Shown: positions 32,785 through 47,300 of the stretch, piece by piece
Layout: each line of letters begins with the position of its first letter
Position numbering within the stretch: the stretch's first letter is position 1
From: Atrichornis clamosus
Lineage: Eukaryota; Chordata; Aves; Passeriformes; Menuridae
Assembly (NCBI GenBank): GCA_013400975.1
Contig: WBMZ01012760.1
Location: 186,001 to 250,000, forward strand
Reading direction: 5' to 3'
DNA length: 64,000 bases
Made by a program: the position numbers and the translations under genes
Notes under the pieces: generated by a model
What the model was told of the DNA's origin: nothing
What the model saw: the letters and a program-made list of their open reading frames with translations, nothing else
Database searches by the model: none

Positions 32785-35700
32785 TTTATTGATTGATTTA
32801 TTCCAAAGGACCAATTGGAGAAAAGGTCCCGCTCACACCAAGCTTCACACAATGCCCACCCTAAGGATGGAGACAAACCTGCCACTCCACGGGATATCTT
32901 ATCATGTCCTATATGCCAGGCTGAAACAGAGGGGACACAAGCACAATTATTCTCCCCTCCCCTCACACTGCACTGGAATAAAAGAGAATTTCTTTTTGGA
33001 CAGGGTAAAAACACAAAAGAAAATGACCAAGCTCTTCCGCTAAATTCAGTGCAGACACTAGAAAATACAAGATGCAACCAGTGAAGTTTGGAAAGTACCA
33101 ATTCTGAAGAGAAATAAATCCACAGATAGCTACGCCTGGCAGTGCAAACATGCTTCCAGAGGAAGAGCAAATAACTAAAACAGGCAGATAGGAAGGAGGG
33201 GGAGGTGCTAAAAATCACCGAAATTTTAAGCATATGTAGTTAAATGTGAGATACAAAGATTCCAAAGGATATGAAATTCACTATAAAAAAAAGAGTAACC
33301 CACATTAAAAAATTGCCTTCTAATAACACAAACCATGTAAGAGGTAATAAACATTTATTCCATTTCAGGCTTCTCCACTGGTCACTAATACACCTATTTT
33401 GAAAATCAGGAGGTTTTCTTACTGAGAAAACTGCTTCAAGACAGACCAAAAATAAATTACTTAAATGGATTTAAACCCTGTGTGCATAATGATCTCATAG
33501 TTACATAGCACTGAAAAGAATCAGTAAGTATAAATAAACGGAACAGTTTAAACTGAATTTAACATTCCATTGTTTCATTTATAAAGACAAGAATATTTCT
33601 CTGATATAATTCTATGTTTTGGTTCCACGTGTTTTTAAAAGCAACTATCCTTAACAGGTGGAAACCTTACCAGAGGAAATGTTGGCCACAGCACGTGCAT
33701 CATGAAACATCTTTATTTGACAGGAAAAATCTTCTTCTCAATTTCCAATAGATGTAAGGCTTTCTAAAGAATAACTTTGAACTTCTATTCATTAACTTAT
33801 AAATATGTGCACTAATTAGTCCCACAGAAGAATCAATATAATTTCCAGAACAAGAACTGCTACAGCAGAGCTGTGCCACTAATTTGAATTATAACCCCTG
33901 TGTGGGTTACATTTTCTGGTATCTTCATCCAATGCCCCTGATTACATTTGGAGCTACAAATGACAAAGGAACTAGGAGTATTAATGGCACCCTTAAACTG
34001 CTTTTTTCTTTCTGTGGGTGTCAGTGGTGGAAAGCAGTGACAGCCCAGGCCCCTAAGGACAGGAATTAGGCAAGGGAAGGGTTAACTCAATCCTGCTCAT
34101 TCATGTCTGTTCATATACAGTAAAATAAAAACAGACAGGCAACTGTAGTCAATCAAAATCAATCCCAGGGGGCATTTTTATTAGATTCTTGCTGGAGCTG
34201 TAACATTTCATCATCTGGAGGTTTCTAATCAGTGTTATAAAAACATAAAAAATATTAAAGTCACTTGAAATTATTAAGTTTCGTGGAAATGGTGGGAACT
34301 CTTTCCGACCTACACCATAACAGAGATCACCTGATGAGTGAACGTTTTATTCCATTTAACTGTCTTTTCCCCAACGCAGGAAATGTAATTTCTTCCTACA
34401 TGGCAGAGCCTACTGCAATAACCACTATTGTACAATGGGAAAATATGACAATCAAGGAAGTCAGTGAACACTTGCAGCTGCAGTTTTAGAGCTTTCCTCA
34501 TTTTTGCTAATAGCTTATTAGAATTTGTTTATTTTAACAGAAGTCCCAAATTCTGCAGTGCTGGGAAATTGAAAAAGAAAATATTCCAGCAGCTTCCACT
34601 TTTTCCTGAAAGATTTTCTGCCTCACAACTGTAGTCCTGGTAATTAGCTCAGGACAAAAACTTAATCATTTGACTGTGTTTATACACAAGCATAATATAA
34701 CCCATAAGCCATCAGCATCCTTAATCAAAAAATCAGGTAGAACATTCCAAATAGAGGTGAGGTAAACCCTCATTTCCCTACTTTGGTAGGTCCTTGGGAA
34801 AATGTGTGGGAGCTCTGCATCGGGATGTCTCTGAGAGGAAAAGGCCACCTTAAACGGAAATCAAAACATGAGCTCTTAAGTTAATTTTGGTGGGTGTTTT
34901 TTGTACATTTGTAACCATAGGTTCCCAGTTTTTATAGGTGGTTGAGTCCATAGCCCCCATAAGAAATCAATAGAAAATCAGTGACTTACATACTCTTGAG
35001 GATCTATTTTTAGGCACTTAGATGCCCAATGCTCTTATTTAATCACCCCTCCAACACACCTTGGAGGTCCAAGGCTTCTTAGATAATGGTCGAACACAGT
35101 TATGATTGCCATGATTTATTCTTTCTTGATTTTTGCCATTTTGGAGGTCCTGTCAGAAAAATCCCTTTAGCTTGTACATAAATCTAGGCTCCTGTTAAAA
35201 ATTCAGTTCTTAGCATGTAGAAATGCATTTCTCTGCACTATAAAACAGGCTTCCCGTATGCTAAGCCACCAAATGGAGAGTTAGACAAGAAAAGAGGGAT
35301 TCAAATATAGACTGTAAAGTACATAAAGGCTCCTGGCGGGGAGGAAAAACCCAACCTAGGTTGCTATAGCGCTTCTAGATTACTTACTTATTCCAGAAAG
35401 CCACAAGGTGGTCAGGAACCCAGGCAGCGGTGACAGATTCAGAAGGAATCCGCCTCAGAGAAACAATCAAACCTATTTTATAAAGCAAAGGGTTTGGGTT
35501 TTTTTATTTTTCCGAATTAAAAATCTGTGGAGTTTGCTCAGGGAACTGCAGCTAAAGCAGCACTGAGAAAGAAGCATCTGAGCCCACTGAAATGATGCTC
35601 AGAGAGCCCAGCCTCAGCTGACCTGATGTTGTATCTCTGCTAGCATCTTTTTAGCACCCAGCTACTCCTGGTACCAACCAGCTCTTGGCAGTAGCCTTGG

Positions 35701-35828
35701 GGCACTCAGCCTGCGTCTGAAGGGCAGAACAGGGGCAGGAGACTGTGTGTGGGAAAGGACAGCAGAGGGATGGCTCGGGAACAGATGGTAAGAGTTATCA
35801 ATTAGAAAGAAAAGCAAAAAATAGCAGT

Positions 35829-36030
35829 GCGAGCTCCACCGCCGCCTGCCAGACACCCCGTCCGTCACCCAGCGCCGCCGCTCCCAGGCTGTCCTCTCTG
35901 TGACAAGGGCCAAGGAAGCCAGCGCCTCCCCAGAACTTCCTGAGAAACCACCAGCAGGGACTTGGAAAGGCTCTGGGCTAAGGCACAGCTGTGGGGACGG
36001 CTGGCAATTTCTCACACGGGGGAAACCGGC
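35829..36030. promoter_or_regulatory. CpG-rich patch 3.8 kb upstream of the start exon
   Basis: GCGAGCTCCACCGCCGCC, CCCGTCCGTCACCCAGCGCC and GCCGCTCCC give about 14 CpGs in 200 bp in an AT-rich setting. It could be a second, upstream promoter or a non-coding first exon of SHANK2, or an unrelated island. No ORF of known type overlaps. Confidence 0.35.
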
Positions 36031-36154
36031 CACTGCCATGCTCTCCAGTTCTGCATGTGTTTGTCGGCATGTTCCAAAGGTATTTAAAAGTTGATAGATG
36101 TACAGTTGCCCCACATAAATTAAATTAAAATCATGCAAAATGAAACTCAATCCC

Positions 36155-36181
36155 GCCCCCCCCTTTTTTTTTTTTTTTTTT
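36155..36181 (+). repeat. Poly-C/poly-T homopyrimidine tract
   Basis: A run of eight C (after CCCG) is followed directly by eighteen T. On the minus strand this is A18 followed by G8. It is a homopurine/homopyrimidine run prone to length variation. Confidence 0.9.
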
Positions 36182-38310
36182 GCCATACTCGCACGATTAT
36201 AAATAAGCCTTCACCAAGATCACGGAAATGCAAAGAAAATGTTCAAAGAGCTGCATGTCTGCAGAAGGGGACACGTTCACTTTAGGGCTTTACTTTCAGA
36301 TGCTTAGACATCAGGTACAGACAGAGGCTCTTCTATTCAGACTACATTAAAAAACTGCTAAGTTTTGCTTCAAAACTTGCTACGTGCCAGAGCAACTGTC
36401 TGACATCTCTCTGATAGGTTAGAAGGTAATGGGTGGAGGAAGAGCTCCAGAAGAGTTTGAATATCATGGCTTTTCCCTTTCTAAAAATGAAAAATCCCGG
36501 GCTCAATGTGGCAATACCTGCAAATATCTGAAGCTCTGCCTGCAGCGGTACAGATACACAGATCAGAATTTACCTGAGAAGCGACACAAAACCTCCGTCC
36601 CCAAGGATGAGAGGTGGTTTTGTGTGAGGAATCTGGGTCAGGGGTGCAGAGAGAAGCGGAACAATAGAAGGCTAAAAGGTGAGAAAATTAAACCCTCCAA
36701 TTCTCTGTGAAAGGCTGGAAGCGGGGAGGAAACAATGGCCAATAATGAGGGAGATGTCTTGCAAGTGGCAGCTTGAAAAGAGAGAAAAAAACCAAAAGCA
36801 ATGAGACAAAGCTACAATAACTGAAGGGGAATTTAAAAACATGATTGAAATCTATCAGCAATGAGGGAGCAAGCAGCCTGTCTGAATAAAATATGGACAG
36901 CTCACTTTCATTCTAGCAGGTACATTGCTATAAAAGAAGCAACTTATCCAAATAAACCTGTGTATTTTATGTAGTTGTTTCCCAGGAATTTTCTCCCTGG
37001 AATGGGAAGGCCAGCTCTAACAAGGGTTTCTCAAGGATTTATACTCCCAGAACACTCACAGCCCCTCATTTCTATTCTGCATGTTTGGGTTGAAAGCAAC
37101 ATCCAGTCTTACTCTGAATAACACAATTAACTATAATAAATATTTGTGTCTCTCCTCCATACATTTGCGCACCCAGACAACAAAGAGTTTTCTCTGCTGG
37201 CTGCAGAGACAAGGAAAAAGATAATCTTTTTTAAAGTAAATAGTTATTGTGAATCTTTAAAAAAAAAAAAGGCAATGGGTGACTTGCAGTCAATAAAACA
37301 TGAAACTACTTGTTGTAATTGATTTCTTTAAATATAAGCTGGGCTTATTTCAAGGTGTGTTTTCATCAGCAAGCAGAACTCCTCCAGACTGGTTCATCTT
37401 CACACAGAAGCAAACTATGAGCTCCTTACAAGTGTCATTGAAGCAAGAGATTAAGAACTTGTACAGTATCTGGACAGAAAGATCTATTCAGCTCAGACTG
37501 TCAACTTGAACTGAAAGCAGTCAAGTGTGAACCCCTGAAGCTGCATTCTTTTACTTCCAACAAGTCAGAAAATACGAATCAAATACAATTACACCCCACT
37601 ACAAATTCTTATGCTCTTTACACAAGCTGGTGGAAGGACAGCGTGATTTTCTCTGCTAATAACACACAGGGAAGTCTTGCCCTGATGCAGCACCACGCAG
37701 AAGTACTGAAGTACACAACAAATTAATTTCATTCGTGGCATTATGTATGCATTGAGCTGGGAAAAAATGTTGTTTAATGTCGGGGGCTGTGCATATCCCA
37801 ACCCACATAGTTTATGCTAGAAAAAAATAATAACAAAGCTGTGTCATTCAGAGAGAGAGAATTTCCTGGCTGGTGGCTCCCGCAAACAAAGACTCCTCTT
37901 CCAGTGTCTGACACTGATGGGCCTCGGATGCAGCATTTGAGTTTGTGGGTTGCACTTTGATGTTGCAGAGGACAACAACGCCGAATGAAACCACACAAGA
38001 TGCTTAGCAAAACAAGTGCACCGATATTGGATTGCATGTTTCTTCCGTGTCGTGGTGATGTACAGAAAACAATCTAATTTTGCCTTTGTGTAACTTTCAT
38101 CCTACCAGAAGCTCTCAACAAATTCCTTAAATCATTATGTTGTTCCAGGCTTTATTCAGTGATTTGATTTCACTGCTTTAATCTAAGTGTGAACCTCTTT
38201 AGTAAATAGTGGGACAAAGCATCTGTGCTTCCAAAAGTGTTGGTGGATCATGTCAGTTTTATTTAGAATAACACCATTTTCATAACTGAAAAGCATATAT
38301 TGCTCTCAAT

Positions 38311-38329
38311 GGTGGGGAGGGGGGGGGGC
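38311..38329 (+). repeat. G-run
   Basis: GGTGGGGA is followed by an uninterrupted G10 (38319-38328). It is a simple low-complexity tract with no gene nearby. Confidence 0.85.
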
Positions 38330-41300
38330 GAGGAATGGAAAAAGAAAAAAGAAAAAAGATTGGACTCCTGTAGAAGTTTCAAAATACACAACTGGTCAAA
38401 TGCCATGATGTTAAAGTTCATGCATGAGTGTGAGGTAGCCAAGGCAGGAATGATAAGAAAACAGTAAAGAAACAAATTCATAATATTTTCCTTTAGCTCC
38501 AGCTCCTCCCTCTCCTTCAAGTCTTAAATCTTGGCGTCCTTCACTGCCATTTTTCCATCTCATTTTCCCTTCTCATCACTACAGTTGCCTTTCACTGCTT
38601 CCCTCCCCAGTTCTCTAAGGATTATCTTCCTGCCATCCAGAGCCAGCGGGAAATAAATGGCATGTAAGAGAACGCCAGGAGAGATAATTTCTAGAAGATA
38701 CCACGTCATGGCAAAGTTACATAAAATTAGCAACCAAGACAAATGGATAGGGATAGAAGAGGAGTTGGACACAAGGAAACAGTATCTAGCAGAGGAAGAT
38801 TTATGGGAGGTTGCAATATATAAACACTTAACAAGAGTGGGAAAGAAATCACCCAATCTTCTACACCAAAGTTTAACTGCGAAGAGAGGAGGGAACAATC
38901 AAGGAGTAAATACAACATTACTGTAACTTTTTAACACCTTATTGCACTTTGAGGTGATACTTTCTTTGGGTAAAGAATACAGCATTTTACTGAGGAGACA
39001 TAGCCAGGCTTGAACTGTCAGCAAAGGAACTGGAGCTCTGGAAGCTTTTCCCTCTGTTGGCTGGCTTCCCACAGGTACACACTACTTTATGATGCATTTA
39101 ATGACAAAAACCTGCATTGCCACTTTCATTCTTATTTTACAGCAGAGCAGCAAAAGGAGCCCATTTTTATCCTGGCAGAGCATTACCAACAAAGCCATAA
39201 ACTGAGCACCAAGAGAACGGAATTGTTGACTCTGCAGCTTCCCTGAAGCCCTTGAATCCACAAGGAGTGAGGAGAGAATTTAAGGAGAGAATCCTGGTGG
39301 GGGTTGTGAGTGTAGAAAGCAATTTATGTGATTGTAGATTTAGCTTTTCAAATATGGAGCTAGTGAGATTCATCATTATGGCACCCCATCTTATCTTCAG
39401 CACAGTTATTCCCCTCCTCAGTTATTCCCCTCTTACCTAAGTGACTTTCAAGAATTCCTCCTTTGCTCTTATTCTCATCATCTCAATTCCAAAATGGACC
39501 TAAGCACCAAGGCAGTCACACTGACACTTTTGAGAAAATGCACATTTGGTTTACCTGAGTATAGAGTCTCTCACTGCAGATTTCCAATTGTCTTTTCTGC
39601 TAAAGATGGTAGGTACACAACCATTCACCCACCAAAATATCTTCTCTTCTAAATAGAGGATAGCAAGTTCTATGTAAAGTCATGTTATTAAGCAGGATCT
39701 TCAAAAGATAAAACCCAATAATTTAAGCTGATAATTGTCTCGTTATCCTCAGTTCCATTTAGACATTGGGTGTTAAATAGAAACTAAAACATTGCTGACT
39801 TATTCATTAAAATAACAGTGTTTTAAATTATATTAGTAGCCTACATTTCTTGATCTCAAAAATAACTGCTAATGAATCATGCTGGTATAACTAAGAAAAG
39901 ATAAAAAAAGCCTGTATCCGCTGTAACAGGGGGTTATCTCTGTACAAATATGTAGGTGTTTGCAGCATTTATAATGTTCTCAGTGGTTAATCCCATTGAG
40001 AAAGGAAGGCTTGCTCACCGAAGGGGTTTTGAGGTGGATCAATGATTAAAGTGATGTCACAATACTATCCCTACTTCTGGTTCAAGACATCATCACGTGC
40101 GTTTTACAACGCTGGAAAATGTTGAGGAAAGACCTTCTTTCCCCCCACTGTTTCCTGAAGCTGCCTGCAGATTAAGTTTTGCACTGACGGCTGGGTTTAG
40201 ATTTTATGTAACAGGAATGCAAAAAAGGGCTGTTGTTTCTATAGGTTAGTAAGTCAGAGCAGGTAAATAAGGTCAACTGTAAGAATAAAGAAGGTGCAAG
40301 CTTTAAATTCATCATCAAAAAGTAATCTTATATACAAACTATTCCAAAAGCATTGCCATCTATTCTTATGTTCCTGGCAGCAGTGGTAGATCTGATATTC
40401 ATTAATTCAGTGGAAAATGCATGGCTGACATCCAAGACATTACTATGAAAATAGAAGAGTTCTGGATATTATTTGGCAGTCACACCCCCGGACATCATGA
40501 CTACTACAATGAAATTTGACTTCCGTGTTCAAGTTTCAAAATAACTCTGTTTTCTTCCGGACAAGAAGTGATGCAAATAATGCTAATGCACATCCCTAAA
40601 AAAGAATGGGATCAGAGAAAGGAGAGTAATTGTATGAATAAGGAAACTGCATATGTTGCTCTCTACTAAGTCATGGCATCTCAGATGCAGATCCTTGATG
40701 TTTCTGAATAACTGCAGAATGTGTGTTCAGGAGAGGAATCGTTCTCACTGTGGTATCACCTGCACACTGGTGACACACATAACTATCCCATGTGTCCACC
40801 AGCAGCTTCACTGGAGGAAGGGTCATTTGGCATTAGCCATCAGTCTGTGGTCATCTGCAGAAGCACATCTAAATTAAGATGCTGACTGTACTCATAAATG
40901 CAAGGGCACAACTCAGGCGTGAGAAGTTTGAGAAATAAACAGCGTATCTTTATCCAGAAAAAAAAGTGCATGAAGAGCACACTACGTATCCAAAGGAAAA
41001 AGTAGATAAGATAGAACACATAAAACAGGATAATGTAAAAATTGTATTTCAGATACTACATTAGGAAGCTTCAGTTGAGAAGCAAATTCAAATCACTTGC
41101 AATGCTTTTTGTTTACTAGAGACCTAAACCAAGGAAATATCCAGCCCTCAGCTCCACCAGTGGATACCAGTCACACCTTTACTGGAAACTTGTGGTGCAG
41201 CATTCCTGCAAGCATCCCCAGCAGCTTTGGCTTCTGAGGAACCACTGCTTTTAGGAACCACCTCTGTTACAACAGGCGACAGAAACAGAGATTCGTCTCA

Positions 41301-44300
41301 TTCCCCATGCCAAGTTCCCAGTGGGGGTCAGGAAAGCCTAAAACCATTCCCTCAGCTGGGTGATGACTGATGGAGGGTGGTGAAACAGAACAAGAATATA
41401 TGGAAATTTATGGATCTGAGAAAAACTTTTATAGAATCACCTCAAGTGAACTTCCCATAAAGTTTTAATATATCTTTCCTGGCCAAGAATTTGGCAAGAA
41501 ATTTAGAAATCACTCATTCTAAGTCCCCCTGGCTAGGATTATGCTTCACTTCATGTTGGGAAGCTGCAAAGAACATCAAAGGAACTATTAGCAGAAAAGG
41601 AGAAGAAATAAATGGGACTCACAGGACACATCTGAGATCAAGAAATAAAGTGTAATGGAGGTGAAAGGACTGGAAGACAGGAAGAAAATACAGCAAAACT
41701 CCAGTGATTCCCAGTGAATCTGGGCGATATAATCTGGAAGAGCTTTTCAATGGAGAAAATGAAGATGGATTACTGCCTTAAGATGCTTAGGAATCCCAGA
41801 GCTCAGTGACTCAGGGAAGTGGATGCCATGCAGCACACAAACAAGGAGCGTACGCCGGGATGCTGCACGAAGGAGGGAGGCACAATCCCCGCAGCCTCTG
41901 CTCCAATCCGACTCCGGCTCTGAACACCGGTTTAACATAAGGATTAATCAAACCATCCAGCAGCCAAAAGCAATATAGGAGATAATGAAGATGCAGGAGT
42001 GAGTAATTAGTGATTTAAATTTATGTAGGAAAGACTACAAAAAGAGAGTCGGTCACAGAGTTGTGACATTGGGAGAGAGGCACCTCATTCTATGGGTTGT
42101 TAAGTAAGGAATAAAGGGAAAGACACAGCTGTTTAAATCCTAACTCCAGGAAAGGTGATTTATTGTTTTGCTACGGACTCTAAAGGGACCGGAATTTCAG
42201 TCAAGAAATAAAGAATGGTGCAAGACAGGGCTGTTGCAGAACAAGAGAAACGGACCCGTGTAGGATAACTAGAAGAGACTACAGGAGATTTTCTGATCAT
42301 TATCTGCCGGGAGTGGACAGCCTTATCTGTAAATAGGTATTGCTAGTGGTAAATAACATCATGAACAAAACACGGATTCTCTCCTTTATCAGCACCTTAC
42401 TCTGTCTCCATGTGGATTGTGGTTTAGAATCTCACTAATTAAGCCTCACTGACCAATTTTAACCTTCATCTGTGCTCCTTAAAGGGTGGAACTGTCAGGC
42501 ATTTTGTTGCCATGCACTATTATGGCTGGGAAAACTTTTGTAATTCCAATTGATCTTTCTTATCTGTTCTGTCCCTCTCCATGACAGGAAAACGGATGGG
42601 GGGGAAGCAGTTATCTCCTAACTGCTGCTCTCTGGCTGCCAATCATTTTCTTGGCCTTTACAACTTGACTTCTGTCAATATTGTGCATTTTCAATACCTA
42701 CCCAGTGCAGGTGATGCCTAAAGTCAGTGACAGGACAAACCTCCCAACACAGCACCGCTAATGCCAGGTGAGGAACGCGTCTTCACTAACGGGGAACGCT
42801 GCAGAGAAAAGACGTGCAGACACACACAGGAGAAAAGGAGAGGAGAGAAGAAACCCCAGGGTCTAGGGACTGTGTTAGCAGTGATGAACAGACCCCATAA
42901 AGGTGGTGCAAGAACAGGAAGTTCAGGAAAAAGGCTGGCAGAAAACAACATTGTCACTCCAGGAACGAAGAAGTGAGTAAGGAGACTATGAAGGAGGGCT
43001 GAGGTAGTTAAACAGGAATCCAAGGCTTACTATGAGACAAAATTTAGGGAACAGTTTTAAACAATATGAAAATAAATGGAAAATAATGTATGAAATCAAA
43101 GCAACTCAGAGATTTAATACTGATGCTGGCAATCACAGACGGGTGTTTCTGAGCAAACAGAGGCACAGGCACACACCAAGGACAGAAATCATCATCGTGC
43201 CCAACAGCAAATGATGCCTCTCACAGGTCTGTCGACTTCAGAAACTTTTCAAAACACAGCACATAGAGAAAAAGCTTTTAACTAGCACAAAAAAGACTTA
43301 CCTAGCTTGACACTATGTGCTAGAAACTCTCAGGGAATTTGGGAGGATCCAAGAAGGCTCATGATACTGCAAGATCACATCCTCAGCTATTCATGCCAAA
43401 GCAGGATGATCTAAGGCAGCAATTTTTGCATGCAGTCATGCAAGGCACACACAGCTAGTGGGACTTTCAAGCATGACCACAGCAGAAATTTCTTTGGATA
43501 ATAAAGACTTCTAAGGCCCTCAAGCTTGAGAGGGGAATAAAGTGATGAAAAGAATGCAAACAAATATTATAAAACACTTTCGTTTTTGTTTCCTTCAAGA
43601 ACAGACTCATTTTTCTTAAGCATTAGGAAAGCACTTACTCATTACTAATCTACAGGCATTAAAAATTAGTGTCCTTAATAAGCTAGGAAGGACATTAAAT
43701 TCATTTTTTAAAAGAGTACAAGTGCTAAGTAATTCATGTAAGTAACAAAAGCACTTTAGTGCAGCACTGGAGCAAAATCCAGCAAGCACTGTTGGGTGTA
43801 TTCCCAGACCAAGGAGAAAAGGGAACATGGCTCATGTGTGATTTCTGGATCCAGCACTGAAGGACTTTTCTAGGTCCATTTAAGTGAATTCTGAAAGATA
43901 CACTTCACTGGGCCACAAGCATGCAAACTGTTAAAATAACCCCCAAACATTCTAAAATGTGCCTTTCCACACCATCAGGCACCAGCCACCTGGACAGATC
44001 TGGCACTTCTATGCCCCTCATCACAGGGTGTTGAATTGTAGCTAAATTCATTCATTTTACTTTCACTCACTGCTTAGATTTTTAATTATATTGCTAGACA
44101 CACAAAAACCCCCACATTATTGGTACTTGGTGACACCTCAAAAAATCATCATCCAACACTCAGAAGAACTGTGATTTTCTCTGATTTTCTCCATAAGTAT
44201 TTAAAAGCAGTTTGACTAAACAAATATGTTCCATTCACAGAGTTTTCTAGGAGGACTGGAAAGAAAAAAACAATTAAATTGCACCCTACAGAAAGATACC

Positions 44301-47300
44301 TGCTTCTCTATTTTTCTTGGAAGTATCTAGAGTTACACTAAGAAAAGTCTTTCACAAATACATCCTAGAAAAAACAAACACAAGCCCACTGTGGTTTGAA
44401 TATTCTAATTCTGTCCAAGTGCAAGTCTCTGTGAAAGCCATCATTAGATCATTTTCTGTCCCATTGCAACCACTTTGTTTTCTCAGGGAAATAAAATACT
44501 TTTGTCTCCTTAGGCAATACCTTTCTCTGTGTGGTTCCCTAAATGAAGCTGTTTGTAATCCAAAGCATCCCAATTTCCACTGGGCCTCTCACGGATTCAT
44601 ACCTATAGATGTGGAAAATAAAATGCTGGCCACAGGCTTTTCTAACTCTAGATATGTGTGCATGTACACAGTGAGAGCAAACATTCCCCATTTTATATAA
44701 AAAGCCTGGGCTTTTAATAACTTATTCCTTATTTAAAATTACAGATTCAAGTTATTAATTTATATCATTAAACAATTATCTGAGAGAGAGCAATGGAAAG
44801 AGGAGAGAGGTATTGTTTTAACAACCTGAATGTGCAATGATAATTCATGTCTGAGTTTTCTAAGTGATAAGAAAGTAAATAAGAAACCAGAGCATCTTCC
44901 TGTAGCTGTCAGAGGCCACAATTTCGTGGAAATCCAAAAATTTCAGGGCTCCTGGCCAGAGCCACCAGTTCTCAAACAAAGGCTCTCAATTCTTTACCAC
45001 CGCTCTCTGTGGAGCTGACTTTTCTTAAAAAGGTTTTTTAATTATTAAATCACGCTAAAGTGACTATACCTATTTTAAATAATTCACTGATGCTATTTTA
45101 CTGTGCAAGTCACTGCTGGAACTCCCCACGGGCATTACACAGAAACAAACATGAAGAGAGAAGCACAGAGCGTAGTAAAAAGCCACAGAAGCAGAACTTG
45201 TGCTACCCTGTGGCTTAGTGGGATCACCTGAGATCTTGGGTGCTGACCTGAAGGTTGGCTCCATTCAAGCATAAAAGGACTATCATGAAAAAAGACTTCA
45301 TTTTTTTTTTTTTATTTGGTAATCCTATTATGTCTTTTTACAACATCAAAATGTTCCTGATTTAAAGTTTGAACAATGAGGGGCAGTGGAATGTGCAAGA
45401 AGTCTCCCAGGGGAAAACGCAGATGCTTGAGAGAGGGAAGGCTAAACAGGATGCAAACACCCACGCAAAACTCTGTAGGATGATAGTAAGAAAGAAAAAT
45501 AAGATTCAACTGGCTGTTGTACTACTCCAGCTCTTTAGGAAATCTTATTTCTCAGCCTAAATTCTGAAAACGAAAACACTGAGAAGGTTAAAAAGGTAAA
45601 AGCAAAGATGAAATGTTTCCATCTCTATTTACCCAAGCTTTTCAAGCTAATGCAGAAAGAAGACTGGTAGGAATCAGTTTGTTCTCATTATACAATTTCA
45701 ATTTTTTTTTTGTCATTAAGCTTTAATGCAAGGAAAAGACATGATCTGAACAGCATTTCAATGATGATGCAACGTGATGGGTGCATTGCATAATGTCATA
45801 GGATATCAAAAGATGTGTCCTGGTGTAACCTCCCTCACTCCCAGGGAGAAGCTCCTGAAAATGCAGGCGGCTCTTCACAGCTTTGAAGCCGTTGCTGGAA
45901 AGTTGTCACTTGTTTTCAATAACTGCGCAGGATTTGTGGCTGCCCAGCCCGAGTGGTCCAAATGCTTAGTTCTGAAACTGTGCCTTCCTGAGCTTCTGCA
46001 AGGCTCATCTTTCTCCTCTCATTTCTTATGATTTCTGGCATATGAGCATGGAAAAAAAAGGGGACAAAATTCACTGAAGGCAAGTGCTGTGCTCCTTGGT
46101 TTGGGGGCTGACTCAAAGCTGCACTAATTAAGCCAGAGCCCCCCAACAGGGTTTTTTATTCCATCAGTCAGTGATGTCTGGGAGAGGGGGACAGTTCGGT
46201 CACTGTGCATCCTGGGAGAGGGAGGGCCGATGTAAGAGCTTGGTGAGCTCAGGGAACTGTTAAACCATCAGTTAAGTCAAGCCTGGATCTGTTCACAGCT
46301 GACAAAGAGATATAAATTGGTGGAAGCAGGACCAGCAGTTTTGAATGTTAATTTTCTAACCCATTTTGTTATTTTCATTTTTAATATTTTGTATAAATTC
46401 CTTTCAGTTGCACATTTATCCTTTAAGAATTAGATCAGCTCTCAATGCCTTTTTTATAGATCTAAGGTGATGCCACATACTGTGCGTTTATGAACATTTT
46501 ATCAGTTAAAGACAGAGCAGAATTAGGAACCCATGAGATTTGAATTCCTTGATAAGTAATTGCCATGGCAGATTCTGACAAGAACAGAAAAATGTCATAA
46601 AACCAAGCAGAGCTCAGCAGTCCTCAAGATAATTTCCAACTTCTAATAAGAAGAGAGCAGGTACACCTATGCATTTCATTACAAAGGCGGTAACCATGGT
46701 AGAAAACGAAGCACAGTTCGATTCTGACAACCTGTAATCCTCGTTATGCCACAGTTTGAACAAAAATTTTTAAAAATCTCCAAAGCCACTGCATTAGAAC
46801 TTTAAACCATGAAAAACAAAACCTGGTCAAATGGCAATAAAGACTTCCTACATTTTAGTGGGGGTCCAGGGGCAAGGCTTAAAATGTTCCTTTTACAGCA
46901 CAGCACCACTTTGGCTGAAATAACAGAGAATGCACTTGAAAATATATTAGAGAAGACTGGGAAAGGAAGTTTTAAGGGAAACTATGAACAGACAATGGTA
47001 GGAGATTGGAGATTGATTGTCAGGTCTCCAGGATGGAATTACATCTTCCCATGTTGGGCAAAGAGCAGAAGAGTCACTGCACAGGAATTCAGAGGGTCAA
47101 CAAACAGAAACATTTTCATTAAAACACTGACTTCAGTGAACTCTTCTCCAAACTCTTCTCGTTGATATTGAACTCTTTGCCAAAATCAAAAAAATGTGTT
47201 ATTAGAAATATCTAAACAGTCTTAAGTGGGTGAAGGCTGCACAGGCAAATAAAAAGTTGTCAGCTCTATCAATACTGGAGTTTCCAGGCTCTGTCGGTCT

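Noticed and set aside
32453..33043. 196-codon plus-strand ORF
   Set aside because: Its openness is explained by the GC-rich island and an 18-bp repeat that never introduces a stop. The reading is hydrophobic low complexity and not a known protein.
35662..36186. 174-codon minus-strand ORF beginning MAKKKKKKGG
   Set aside because: The start is only the A18/G8 tract. The rest crosses a CpG-rich patch without a recognisable domain.
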